This document shows positions 7,022 through 14,940 of a stretch of DNA of 22,026 nucleotides, in pieces. The translations under genes and the position numbers were made by a program. The notes under the pieces were generated by a model. That model did not search any database and was not told where the DNA came from. It saw only the letters and a program-made list of their open reading frames with translations. The number at the start of each line of letters is the position of its first letter. The first letter of the stretch is position 1. The DNA is from Rhabdothermincola sp036846205 (lineage in GTDB: Bacteria; Actinomycetota; Acidimicrobiia; Acidimicrobiales; Acidimicrobilacustridaceae): positions 1 through 22,026 of the forward strand of contig NZ_DAIUCK010000052.1 in assembly GCF_036846205.1 (NCBI RefSeq). The letters are read 5' to 3'.

Positions 7022-7825
7022 TTACCAGAGCTGGTCGGCGTAGGTGTCGGTGCCGGGGATCGTGGGGATGAACGGTGCTACGTAGGAGACCTCACCGAGT
7101 CCCCCGTCGCGCACCGCATCGCCCAATCCGGCGAAGGTGTCCCAGCACTCGCGGGGGTCGCTATCCAGGAAGCACATCAGCAGCATCCGCCGCTCCACCC
7201 CAGGGTTCTCGGGTTGGAACACCGGCGCGTCTTTCGGCAACGGGATCGGGGTCAGCGCGCACGTCAAGGCCCACGGGGTGCCGGCCATGAGCGAGGGCAG
7301 GCACTGCTCCCGCAGCCAGCCCGACATCGCCCGGGGCTCGGTCGATTCCCGGCGATCGACCATCACCGCCACCAGGCCGCCGAAAGGATGGTCGAGCGCG
7401 AGCGCGGCCGGCACACCGTCGGTGTCGCGCGACAGCGCCCATCGGTGGACGTACATGAGCGTGTGCACGTGGTCGCGATGCTCGAACATCCGTCCCGCGG
7501 GATGGAGCCAGTTCACCTGGGTCGTGCCCCAGGTGATGGCCTCCTGCTCGTGGCCCTTCAGGATCCAGTAGGTCGCCAGGTAGGAGCCCGCGGCGATGTC
7601 CGGCAGGAACGGGGTCGTTGCCGGGTACCGCAACTCCTTGAGTGGCCGGGTGGCCACCCATCGCCGGCCGGCGAACCAGAGGGGACCGATCAGGCACCCC
7701 GCGTAGAAGTGGTCGCGCTCGTACCATCGGTTGTAGGCGACCTCATGGCCCCGATGCGGCTCGACCAGCGTGAACAGGGCGGCGCCGGCCTCGATCGACT
7801 CGTGTGGGATCGCCGGGTAGTCCAT
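7022..7825 (-). CDS. Unknown protein, possibly tandem EthD-like barrel
   Basis: A 267-residue protein I do not recognise as a named family. It looks like two alpha/beta halves: the first has ALFTLVEPHRGHEVAYNRWYERDHF followed by GRRWVATRP, the second LVAVMVDRRESTEPRAMSGWLREQ then a strand-rich segment and RRMLLMCFLDSD. The pattern strand, then a helix with WY-x2-DH, then an arginine strand is what EthD-like and other dimeric alpha/beta-barrel proteins show, so a tandem barrel is likely. No signal peptide or membrane segment. The ATG at 7825 is 21 bases from the shared operator, a mirror image of the divergent amidohydrolase gene, so both should be induced together. It is rich in Trp, His and Tyr, compatible with an aromatic or polycyclic ligand; this is inference. 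Confidence 0.7.
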   Translation of the reverse strand: MDYPAIPHESIEAGAALFTLVEPHRGHEVAYNRWYERDHFYAGCLIGPLWFAGRRWVATRPLKELRYPATTPFLPDIAAGSYLATYWILKGHEQEAITWGTTQVNWLHPAGRMFEHRDHVHTLMYVHRWALSRDTDGVPAALALDHPFGGLVAVMVDRRESTEPRAMSGWLREQCLPSLMAGTPWALTCALTPIPLPKDAPVFQPENPGVERRMLLMCFLDSDPRECWDTFAGLGDAVRDGGLGEVSYVAPFIPTIPGTDTYADQLW

Positions 7826-7831
7826 GCCCGC

Positions 7832-7837
7832 ACCCTA
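7832..7837 (-). promoter_or_regulatory. Probable -10 box of the minus-strand gene
   Basis: On the minus strand these bases read TAGGGT, ending 6 bases before the ATG at 7825. A 17-base spacer leads to TGAAAC (7860-7855, minus), the outer six bases of the operator, as -35. A leaderless mRNA is implied. Confidence 0.5.
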
Positions 7838-7846
7838 TCCCGCCAC

Positions 7847-7860
7847 TAGAACCTGTTTCA
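7847..7860. promoter_or_regulatory. KstR-like operator 3, shared by divergent genes
   Basis: TAGAACCTGTTTCA matches TnnAACnnGTTnnA at every fixed position, the best of the four sites. It lies exactly midway between the divergent start codons, 21 bases from each. Its first six bases fall at the -35 position of the plus-strand promoter and its last six at that of the minus-strand promoter, so one bound dimer would shut both. Confidence 0.8.
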
Positions 7861-7869
7861 TTTTTGGGG

Positions 7870-7875
7870 TAGGAT
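7870..7875 (+). promoter_or_regulatory. Probable -10 box of the catabolic operon
   Basis: TAGGAT fits TAnnnT, 17 bases after TAGAAC (7847-7852) and 6 bases before the ATG at 7882. The same GGGGTAGGA stretch could serve as a Shine-Dalgarno if transcription begins further upstream, so leaderless initiation is likely but not certain. Confidence 0.5.
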
Positions 7876-7881
7876 GCAGCC

Positions 7882-9087
7882 ATGGAGGACCTCCCCAAGA
7901 TCATCTCGGTCGACGACCACGTCATCGAGCCACCGAACGTCTGGCAGGACCGGCTCCCCCAGAAGTACAAGGAGGTCGGCCCACGCATCGAGCGCCATCC
8001 GGTGAAGTCCATGACCTTCATCGGCGGCAAGTTCGCCTACGAGATGGGCGAGGAGGGCGAGGGCCCGCTCGCCGACTGGTGGGTGTTCGAGGACAAGGCG
8101 ATCCCCCACACGAGGCTGGCGGCCGCCGTGGGGGTCCCGCGGGAGCAGGTCACCGTCACCCCGATCACCTACGAGGACATGCGCCCAGGCTGCTACGACC
8201 AGAAGGCCCGCCTCGAGGACATGGACCTCAACTGGACCGAAGCCCAGATGTGCTTCCCCACGATGCCGCGCTTCTGCGGCCAGACCTTCACCGAGATGAA
8301 GGATCGGGAGCTCGGTCTGCTGTGCGTGCAGGCCTACAACGACTGGATGGTCGACGAGTGGTGTGCGGGCACGAACGGCCGGCTGATCCCGCTCATGATC
8401 ATCCCCCTGTGGGATGCGGAGCTCGCCGCGGCGGAGGTCCGGCGGATGGCGGCCCGGGGGGTGACCGCCACCTGCTTCAGTGAGATCCCCCCGTTCCTCG
8501 GTCTGCCGTCGATCCACTCCGGCTACTGGGACCCGTTCTTCGCCGCCTGCGACGAGACCGGCGTGGTGGTGAACATGCACATCGGCTCGTCGTCGAAGAT
8601 GCCCTCCACCTCCGAGGACGCGCCTCCGGCGGTGGGCTCCACGATGACCTTCACCAACTGCATGATGTCGATGGTCGACTTCCTCATGTCCGGGGTGCTG
8701 CCGAAGTTCCCGAACCTGCGGCTCGCCTACGCGGAAGGCCAGCTCGGCTGGATCCCGTACATCCTCGAGCGGGCCGACAAGGTCTGGGAGGAGAACCGTG
8801 GTTGGGGTGGCGTCGGTGACCTGGTGCCGAACCCGCCGAGCACCTACTACGCGCAGCAGATCTACGCCTGCTTCTTCGATGACCAGCACGGGCTCACCCC
8901 TGATGCCCTGGACAAGATCGGGGTGAACAACATCCTCTTCGAGACCGACTACCCCCACTCCGACAGCACCTGGCCGCACACCAAGGAGACGGCCTGGAAA
9001 CTGATGGGGCACCTCCCGCCCGACACCATCCGCCGGCTGGTCCGGGGCAACGCGATCGATCTCTACCGCCTCGACCTCGCGGCATGA
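7882..9087 (+). CDS. Amidohydrolase-2 family metal-dependent hydrolase/decarboxylase
   Basis: A 401-residue protein of the amidohydrolase_2 (ACMSD-like) family, TIM-barrel enzymes that decarboxylate or hydrolyse unsaturated or aromatic acids using a metal. Seen: N-terminal SVDDHVIEPPNVW (His13), a form of the metal-binding start in the DxH-xxEP subfamily; NMHIGSSS with His233; and the late motif ETDYPHSDSTWP with Asp356 and His359. The C-terminus GNAIDLYRLD is the typical helix after the barrel. First gene of a four-gene operon controlled by operator 3; its stop overlaps the ALDH start by four bases (ATGA). Mycobacterial steroid and hydrocarbon clusters often carry members of this subfamily with no assigned step. 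Decarboxylase or C-C hydrolase activity is inferred. Confidence 0.88.
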   Translation: MEDLPKIISVDDHVIEPPNVWQDRLPQKYKEVGPRIERHPVKSMTFIGGKFAYEMGEEGEGPLADWWVFEDKAIPHTRLAAAVGVPREQVTVTPITYEDMRPGCYDQKARLEDMDLNWTEAQMCFPTMPRFCGQTFTEMKDRELGLLCVQAYNDWMVDEWCAGTNGRLIPLMIIPLWDAELAAAEVRRMAARGVTATCFSEIPPFLGLPSIHSGYWDPFFAACDETGVVVNMHIGSSSKMPSTSEDAPPAVGSTMTFTNCMMSMVDFLMSGVLPKFPNLRLAYAEGQLGWIPYILERADKVWEENRGWGGVGDLVPNPPSTYYAQQIYACFFDDQHGLTPDALDKIGVNNILFETDYPHSDSTWPHTKETAWKLMGHLPPDTIRRLVRGNAIDLYRLDLAA

Positions 9088-10553
9088 GCGGCGGGTCGGA
9101 CGGCTACCGCCTGCTCGTCGGTGGCGAGTGGGTCGACCCGGGGGACGGCACCTACCCGATCGTGAACCCGGCCACCGAGGAGGTGGTCGGCCATGCCCCC
9201 AACGCCTCGATCGCCGACGCCGAGGCCGCGGCGAGCGCCGCCGCCGAGGCCTTCCCTGCGTGGTCGCGCACCAAGCCTGAGCAGCGGGCGCAGCTCCTCG
9301 ACCGGGCGGCCGATCTGCTCGAGGCCCGCTTCGAGGAGCTGGTACCCCTGGTGCAGGCGGAGACCGGCGCCACGTTGCGGGTCACCAGGACCATGCAGGT
9401 GCCCACGGCCGCCACCCGGTTGCGCCGTTACGCCCGGGGCATCGAGCAGGAGCTGATGATCCCGATCGAGCCCGGGATCATGCCGACCACCGCGCTGGGC
9501 CCCGGCGGGATCATGGGTGGCGTCGCCCGGCGGGCTCCGGTGGGGGTGGTCACCTGCATCACCTCCTACAACTTCCCGCTGGTGAACATGGCCGGCAAGC
9601 TCGGCCCGGCGCTCGCCATGGGCAACACGGTGGTGGTCAAGCCCGCCCCGCAGGACCCCCTCGCGATCGTGAAGCTCGGCGAGGTCTTCCAGGAGGCGGG
9701 GTTCCCGCCCGGGGTGGTCAACATCGTGGTGTCGGAGAGCCCCGCGCCGGCGGAGGCCCTGGTGGCGTCCCCGCACGTCGACATGATCAGCTTCACCGGC
9801 TCCACCGCGGTGGGCCAACGCATCGGCGAGGTGGCGGGGGGCGACATGAAGCGGCTGCTGCTCGAGCTGGGTGGCAAGGGCGCGGCGATCGTGTTCGACG
9901 ACGCGGACCTGAAGACCGCGGTCGGGGCCATCAGCTCGGTGTGGGCGTTCCACTCCGGCCAGATCTGCACTGCACCAACCCGGGTTCTCGCCCAGCGCGG
10001 CATCTACGACCGGCTGGTCGAGGGGCTCGCGGCGGCGGCCGGCCGGATGAAGGTCGGCGACCCGCTGGAGCCCGACACGGTGGTCGGCCCGGTGATCACC
10101 GGCGCGCACCGCGAGCGGGTCGAGGGCTACATCCGCTCGGGCCGGGAGGAAGGCGGCACGGTCGTCGCCGGCGGTGAGCGCCCCGATATCGGTGGTCGGG
10201 GCTTCTACGTGGCGCCCACCCTCATCGCCGACTGCAAGCCCGGCATGCGGGTGGTGCAGGAGGAGATCTTCGGCCCGGTGGTGGTGGTGGTGCCCTTCGA
10301 CGACGAGGACGAGGCGCCTGCCCTCGCCAACAGCACCGACTTCGGCCTGTACGACTACGTGTTCTCCACGGACACGGCGAAGGCGTTCAGCGTGGCCAGG
10401 AAGCTGCGCACGGGCAACGTGGGTATCAACTCGGTGCAGCGCAACCACGAGATGCCCTTCGGCGGCTTCAAGAAGAGCGGCGTGGGGCGCGACGGTGGAC
10501 GGTTCGGTTTCCACGCCTACAGCGAGCTGCAGTCGATCGTCTGGCCGGGCTGA
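9084..10553 (+). CDS. NAD(P)-dependent aldehyde dehydrogenase
   Basis: A 489-residue aldehyde dehydrogenase of usual length. The transition-state Asn is Asn163 in SYNFP, the general base Glu261 in LELGGK and the nucleophile Cys295 in HSGQICTA, all in the expected order. NAD-binding VVVKPAPQDP and FTGSTAVG are present, and the C-terminal EMPFGGFKKSGVGRDGG is typical. It should oxidise an aldehyde to an acid. The start shares ATGA with the preceding amidohydrolase and the zinc alcohol dehydrogenase begins 28 bases later, so the pair can take an alcohol to an acid through the aldehyde. The residue before the catalytic Cys is Ile and the following TAPTRVL is standard. Nothing in the motifs suggests a pseudoenzyme. 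Confidence 0.93.
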   Translation: MSGGSDGYRLLVGGEWVDPGDGTYPIVNPATEEVVGHAPNASIADAEAAASAAAEAFPAWSRTKPEQRAQLLDRAADLLEARFEELVPLVQAETGATLRVTRTMQVPTAATRLRRYARGIEQELMIPIEPGIMPTTALGPGGIMGGVARRAPVGVVTCITSYNFPLVNMAGKLGPALAMGNTVVVKPAPQDPLAIVKLGEVFQEAGFPPGVVNIVVSESPAPAEALVASPHVDMISFTGSTAVGQRIGEVAGGDMKRLLLELGGKGAAIVFDDADLKTAVGAISSVWAFHSGQICTAPTRVLAQRGIYDRLVEGLAAAAGRMKVGDPLEPDTVVGPVITGAHRERVEGYIRSGREEGGTVVAGGERPDIGGRGFYVAPTLIADCKPGMRVVQEEIFGPVVVVVPFDDEDEAPALANSTDFGLYDYVFSTDTAKAFSVARKLRTGNVGINSVQRNHEMPFGGFKKSGVGRDGGRFGFHAYSELQSIVWPG

Positions 10554-10581
10554 GCAGGCGGGCGAAGGGGAAAGGACGGCC

Positions 10582-11646
10582 ATGAGAGGCGTGGTCTTCG
10601 ACGAGAACGGCTTGGCGGTCGCCACGGACCTGTCGACCCGTGACCTGCGCGCCGGCGAGGTCCGGGTGCGGATCGAAGCGGCCGGGGTCTGCCACAGCGA
10701 CGTGAGCGTGATCGACGGGACCATCCCGTTCCCGACTCCGGTGGTGCTCGGTCACGAGGGTGCCGGGGTGGTCACCGAGATCGGCGAAGGCGTCACCGGC
10801 CTGCAGCTCGGCGACCATGTCGTGATCTCGACCCTGTCGAACTGCGGCGCCTGCGCCGCCTGCGACAGTGGTCGCCCCACGCACTGCCGCGAGTCGATCG
10901 GGAAGATGTCGGCCCCGTTCCGCCAGGGCGACCGCAAGGTGTTGCAGTTCGCGAACATCGGGGCGTTCGCCGAGGAGACCATCGTGAAGGGCCGCCAGTG
11001 CGTGCCGATCAGCAAGGAGGTCTCCTTCGAGGTGGCCTCCCTGCTCGGCTGCGGGGTGATCACCGGGGTGGGCGCGGTGTTCAACCGGGCGAAGGTCACC
11101 CACGGCCAGAGCGTGGTGGTGATCGGTGTCGGAGGCATCGGGCTCAACGTCATCCAGGGCTGCGCCCTCGCCGACGCGCTGCCGATCATCGCGGTCGACA
11201 CCAACCCGAAGAAGGAAGAGCTGGCCAGGCAGTTCGGCGCCACCCACTTCATCGACGCCTCCCAGGTCGACACCGCGGAGGCCGTGCGAGCGATCTGCCC
11301 GAACGGGGTTGACGTGTCGTTCGAGTGCGTGGGGCATCCGGCGCTGATCCGCCAGGCGATCGACCTGCTGGACTGGGGCGGCACCTGTGTGATCCTCGGC
11401 GTGCCCAAGTTCGGCACCGAGGCGGCCTTCCAGGTGAGCACCCTCTACAACGACAAGACGATCATGGGGTGTCGTTACGGCGCGGGCCGTCCGCACAAGG
11501 ACATCCCGCTGTTCGTCGAGCTGTACCTGGCAGGCAGGCTGAAGCTGGACGAGCTGGTGACCCGCACGTATCCGCTCGAGGATGTGCAGCGCACCATCGA
11601 CGACATGCACCACGGCGAGCTGGCCCGTGGTGTGCTCACGTTCTGA
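10582..11646 (+). CDS. Zinc-dependent alcohol dehydrogenase (MDR family)
   Basis: A 354-residue medium-chain alcohol dehydrogenase. Catalytic-zinc ligands are Cys37 (GVCHSD), His58 and Glu59 (GHEGAG) and Cys157; the structural-zinc lobe is intact as Cys88, Cys91, Cys94 and Cys102. The nucleotide fold has GVGGIGLNVIQG and a later Asp in AVDTNPKKEE, suggesting NAD(H). It resembles the class III-like/NDMA-dependent group of actinobacteria, a group-level guess. The ATG at 10582 follows AAAGGA at good spacing; an open frame extends upstream but overlaps the aldehyde dehydrogenase and lacks conserved residues. The stop shares a base with the next start (TGATG). It likely supplies the aldehyde for the preceding enzyme. 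Confidence 0.92.
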   Translation: MRGVVFDENGLAVATDLSTRDLRAGEVRVRIEAAGVCHSDVSVIDGTIPFPTPVVLGHEGAGVVTEIGEGVTGLQLGDHVVISTLSNCGACAACDSGRPTHCRESIGKMSAPFRQGDRKVLQFANIGAFAEETIVKGRQCVPISKEVSFEVASLLGCGVITGVGAVFNRAKVTHGQSVVVIGVGGIGLNVIQGCALADALPIIAVDTNPKKEELARQFGATHFIDASQVDTAEAVRAICPNGVDVSFECVGHPALIRQAIDLLDWGGTCVILGVPKFGTEAAFQVSTLYNDKTIMGCRYGAGRPHKDIPLFVELYLAGRLKLDELVTRTYPLEDVQRTIDDMHHGELARGVLTF

Positions 11647-12575
11647 TGCCGCTCTCGGCGGAGCTGCAGGAGCTGGCCGCCAGGGTCAGCAACTGGGGTC
11701 GGTGGGGTGAGCAGGACGAGCGGGGCACGGCCAACCTGATCGATGCGGAGGCTGCTCGTCGCGGCGCGGCGGCGGTACGCACCGGGCGGTCCATCAGCCT
11801 GACCATGCCGCTCGGTGCCGGCTCCCCGCAGGAAGGCGGTGCGCCCAGGCGGTTCAACCCGGTGCACTCGATGCTCACGCTCAACGAGACCTACACCGGC
11901 AGCGTGCACGACGCCTGCTTCAACGACGACATGGTGGTGATGGCCCTCGCGGCGGGCACCCACCTCGACGCGCTGGCGCACGTGACCTACGACGGCTCGA
12001 TGTACAACGGCTTCCCAGCGGAGTCGGTCACCGCGGCCGGCGGCGCCACCCGGTGCGGGGTGGACAAGATCGGCCCGGTGGTCACCCGGGGGGTGCTGCT
12101 CGACGTGCCAGCGGTGAAGGGGGTCGAGCGGCTCGAGCCGGGCTACGCGATCACCGCCGACGATCTCGATGCCGCCGTGGAGCGAGCGAAGGTCGACCTC
12201 CAGCCGGGCGACGCGGTGCTGGTGCGCACGGGTCACATGCAGCTCTACCGCCAGGGCGACGTGTGGGGCTACAACCACGACTGTCCGGGCCTGTCGACCA
12301 GGACGATCGAGTGGGTGCACGACCACGACATCGGGGTGATCGTCGACGACACCTACGTGTTCGAGGTGTGGCCGCCCGAGGACTGGGCGTCGATGATGCC
12401 GGTGCACATGATCCACCTGCGCGACATGGGCCAGCTCCAGGGACAGAACTTCGATCTGGAGGATCTCGCCGCGGCGTGCGCGGAGGACGGGATCTACGAG
12501 TTCCTCTTCACCGCGACACCGGAGCCGGTGAGCGGTGGGTGCAGCGCACCGGTCGCCGCGGTGGCCACCCGCTGA
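11646..12575 (+). CDS. Cyclase-family (kynurenine formamidase-like) hydrolase
   Basis: A 309-residue protein of the PF04199 cyclase/kynurenine formamidase-like family, metal-dependent hydrolases of amides, lactones or ring compounds. The core motif reads AGTHLDALAH (His106, Asp108, His112); the family form is HxGTHxDxxxH, and the first His is Ala102 here, a variation seen in a long actinobacterial subgroup. VLVRTGHMQLYR and GVIVDDTYVFEVWP (the late Asp-rich segment) are also typical. It opens with ATG at 11646, overlapping the alcohol dehydrogenase stop in TGATG, and ends the operon. A ring- or lactone-opening step would fit between the two dehydrogenases and the decarboxylase-like enzyme; inferred. 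Confidence 0.85.
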   Translation: MPLSAELQELAARVSNWGRWGEQDERGTANLIDAEAARRGAAAVRTGRSISLTMPLGAGSPQEGGAPRRFNPVHSMLTLNETYTGSVHDACFNDDMVVMALAAGTHLDALAHVTYDGSMYNGFPAESVTAAGGATRCGVDKIGPVVTRGVLLDVPAVKGVERLEPGYAITADDLDAAVERAKVDLQPGDAVLVRTGHMQLYRQGDVWGYNHDCPGLSTRTIEWVHDHDIGVIVDDTYVFEVWPPEDWASMMPVHMIHLRDMGQLQGQNFDLEDLAAACAEDGIYEFLFTATPEPVSGGCSAPVAAVATR

Positions 12576-12623
12576 GGCGCGGGTGCCGCCGGGGCTTGCC
12601 CACGACGACCCCACCGCCGCCGG

Positions 12624-12902
12624 TCAGCGGACGATGTCGAAACCCTGGATGCCCTCGGGCGCCTCGCCGGTGACCTCGACGTCGTCGACCTGCGCCCGCG
12701 GTGGACCCTGGTGGCACCAGGCTACGAGCGCGTCGACGCGGTCCGGGGCTCCCTCGAAGACCGCTTCGACCCGGCCGTCGGGCAGGTTGCGCACCCAACC
12801 CTGCACCCCGTGCTGGCGGGCGTGCTCCCGGCAGGAGTCGCGGAACCACACCCCCTGCACCCGGCCGGAGACCACGACCCGCCTGCGAACGATCTCGGTC
12901 AT
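12624..12902 (-). CDS. Acylphosphatase
   Basis: A 92-residue acylphosphatase, the usual length. The signature GRVQGVWFRDSC contains catalytic Arg21 and GWVRNLPDG contains catalytic Asn39, followed by GRVEAVFEG and the closing strand. It hydrolyses acyl phosphates in the cytoplasm; the natural substrate of bacterial members is uncertain. The ATG at 12902 gives the family's normal N-terminus; a longer open frame begins upstream at 13028 but overlaps the divergent gene and adds non-homologous residues, while ATG 12911 is a close alternative. It converges on the cyclase gene and diverges from a small unknown gene. Family assignment is firm. Confidence 0.93.
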   Translation of the reverse strand: MTEIVRRRVVVSGRVQGVWFRDSCREHARQHGVQGWVRNLPDGRVEAVFEGAPDRVDALVAWCHQGPPRAQVDDVEVTGEAPEGIQGFDIVR

Positions 12903-12939
12903 CGGATCCATGATGTCCGGTCCCGCTACGGTGCCTCGG

Positions 12940-13269
12940 ATGTACCTGCGCATCGACCCGGTCACCGGCGAGCTCTCGCTGGAGGAGCCGGACGACTTCA
13001 GCCGCTTCCACCTCGAGGTCCCGGGCAACCGGTCACCGGAGGAGGTCGCAGCGCTGCTCCAGCGCTTGGACGTGGGCCGAGCGGTCGAGGGTGACCCCGA
13101 CCGGATGTGGATCTCGGTCGACGCGGTTCAGCACCTGTCGGCGGGTGCGGTGGGGGAGGACTGGCTCTCGGGGTTCGAGGGCATGCTCGCCTACGCTCGC
13201 TCGAAGGGGTTCCTCGACGGGCCTGGCACTCACGTGCGGGCTCACGTGGTGCGAGCGGCGCCGAGCTGA
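12940..13269 (+). CDS. Hypothetical protein, 109 residues
   Basis: I do not recognise this family. It is acidic and soluble, without signal peptide or membrane helix: MYLRIDPVTGELSLEEPDD, then FHLEVPGNRSPEEVAALLQRLDVG, MWISVDAVQHLSAG and a helix GMLAYARSKGFLD before VRAHVV. The alternation suggests an alpha/beta fold. The TACGGT hexamer at 12927-12932 ends 7 bases before the ATG, so it may have a leaderless transcript. It diverges from the acylphosphatase by 37 bases. The GTG at 12931 is an in-frame alternative start. Real coding status is supported by the clean start, the position and a sensible protein composition, but no function is proposed. Confidence 0.6.
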   Translation: MYLRIDPVTGELSLEEPDDFSRFHLEVPGNRSPEEVAALLQRLDVGRAVEGDPDRMWISVDAVQHLSAGAVGEDWLSGFEGMLAYARSKGFLDGPGTHVRAHVVRAAPS

Positions 13270-13377
13270 CCGGTCCGACACGCGCCACCACTACCGGTCA
13301 TCCCGCTCCTGCCTAAACTGACGGCCCATCAGATCCGGGGCCGGCGGCCCCGGCCATCCCGGCACGGAGGAGGGCCG

Positions 13378-14922
13378 ATGCTCGAAGGGCGCACGCTGTG
13401 GGAGCTGGTCGACACGAGAGCCACGCTCAGCCCCGATGCACGGATGGCCGTCGACGAGAGCGGGCGCGAGCTGACCTTCGCCGGGTTCCGTGACCGGGCC
13501 GAGCGCACCGCGGCCGCGCTGGCTGAGCGAGGCATCGGGTCCGGCGACGTGGTGACCTGGCAGCTGCCCACCTGGCTCGAGTCGATGGTGCTGGTGGCCG
13601 CCATCGCCCGCCTCGGTGCCACCCAGAACCCGATCCTGCACATCTACCGCGAGCGTGAGGTCGGCTTCTGCGTCCGCCAGGCCGGGGCGAAGCTGCTGGT
13701 GGTGCCCTCCAGCTTCGCCAACTTCGACTTCCAGGCCATGGCCCGCGGCATCGCGGAGCGGAACCCCGGGCTCGGGGTGCTGCTGTGCGATCGCTCGCTG
13801 CCCGAGGCCGATCCGTCGTCGCTGCCCCCGCCACCGGCGAGCGGCCAGGAGGTGCGCTGGCTGTTCTACACGTCGGGCACCACCGCCGACCCGAAGGGCG
13901 CGCAGCACACCGACGAGACCATCCACGCGGTGGCTCGCGGCATGGCCGAGCGGCTCGCGGTCACCGACGCCGACCGCAACGCGCTGGCCTTCCCGTTCCC
14001 CCACATCGGCGGCATCACCTGGTTGTTCACGAGCCTCATGACCGGCTGCCAGAACATCCTCTTCCAGGCTTTCGTGCCGGACCAGGTGGTGGAGGTTCTC
14101 GGCAAGGAAGGGGTGACCCTGGCGGGTTCGGGCACCGTGTTCCATCAGGTGTACCTGGCCGCGCAGCGGGCGAGTGACACCCCCATCTTCCCGCAGGTGC
14201 GCGGGTTCCCCGGGGGCGGCGCCCCCAAGCCGCCGGCGCTGCACGAGGAGATGAAGGAGGCCTTCCCGAACTCAGCGGGCATCCTGTCGGGCTACGGGCT
14301 CACCGAGGCACCGATTCTCACCATGGCCTCCGTCGACGACCGGGACGACGACCTGGCCAACACCGAGGGCTCGCCGATGCCGGGCGTGGTGCTCAAGCTG
14401 GTGAAGACCGACGGGACGATCGCGGCGGTCGGCGAGGAGGGCGAGGTCCGGGCCAAGGCTCCCCAGCTGATGCTCGGCTACCTCGACCCCTCGTTGAACG
14501 ACGAGGCCTTCGACGAGGAGGGGTACTTCCGTACCGGTGATCTCGGCGTGCTCAACGAGCGCAACATGCTCACGATCACCGGCCGCCTGAAGGACATCAT
14601 CATCCGCAAGGGTGAGAACATCTCGGCCAAGGAGGTCGAGGACCACCTCTACAAGCACCCGAAGGTCGCCGACGTGGCGGTGATCGGGCTGCCGGACCCG
14701 GTGAGCGGGGAGCGGGTCTGCGCCGTGGTGACCACGGCTGAGGGCGAGGAGCCGCTGGCCTTCGACGAGATGGTCGAGTTCCTCAAGGGCGAGGGCTTGA
14801 TGATGATCAAGGTCCCCGAGCAACTCGAGATCGTGGACACCATCCCCCGCAACCCGGCGGGCAAGATCCTCAAGCGGGAGCTGCAGGACCGCTACCGGGA
14901 CAGCCAGCCCAACCGTCGCTGA
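13378..14922 (+). CDS. AMP-binding acyl-CoA synthetase
   Basis: A 514-residue ATP-dependent acid:CoA ligase of the ANL superfamily. In order: the P-loop LFYTSGTTADPKG (162-174), the GGGAPKP region near 280, SGYGLTEAP, YFRTGDLG with Asp388, the hinge GRLKDIIIRKGENIS and the C-terminal catalytic Lys496 in PAGKILKREL. It resembles cyclohexanecarboxylate-CoA ligase-like proteins (GATQNPILHIYREREVGF). The start ATG follows GGAGGAGG. It would activate a carboxylic acid, such as a ring acid or a side-chain acid, for beta-oxidation. A TAAACT hexamer (13314-13319) about 60 bases upstream could be the -10; no KstR-like site is present here. It converges on the membrane protein gene through a strong stem-loop. 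Confidence 0.9.
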   Translation: MLEGRTLWELVDTRATLSPDARMAVDESGRELTFAGFRDRAERTAAALAERGIGSGDVVTWQLPTWLESMVLVAAIARLGATQNPILHIYREREVGFCVRQAGAKLLVVPSSFANFDFQAMARGIAERNPGLGVLLCDRSLPEADPSSLPPPPASGQEVRWLFYTSGTTADPKGAQHTDETIHAVARGMAERLAVTDADRNALAFPFPHIGGITWLFTSLMTGCQNILFQAFVPDQVVEVLGKEGVTLAGSGTVFHQVYLAAQRASDTPIFPQVRGFPGGGAPKPPALHEEMKEAFPNSAGILSGYGLTEAPILTMASVDDRDDDLANTEGSPMPGVVLKLVKTDGTIAAVGEEGEVRAKAPQLMLGYLDPSLNDEAFDEEGYFRTGDLGVLNERNMLTITGRLKDIIIRKGENISAKEVEDHLYKHPKVADVAVIGLPDPVSGERVCAVVTTAEGEEPLAFDEMVEFLKGEGLMMIKVPEQLEIVDTIPRNPAGKILKRELQDRYRDSQPNRR

Positions 14923-14940
14923 CGGACGTTGGTGGGCGTT

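Noticed and set aside
10174..10581. Upstream extension of the alcohol dehydrogenase frame
   Set aside because: It overlaps the aldehyde dehydrogenase in another frame; the ribosome site and family N-terminus fit ATG 10582.
12576..12623. Terminator between convergent cyclase and acylphosphatase genes
   Set aside because: Only short, weak GC pairings are visible; not enough to call a terminator.
12903..13028. N-terminal extension of the acylphosphatase
   Set aside because: The added residues are antisense to the small gene at 12940 and do not belong to the acylphosphatase domain.
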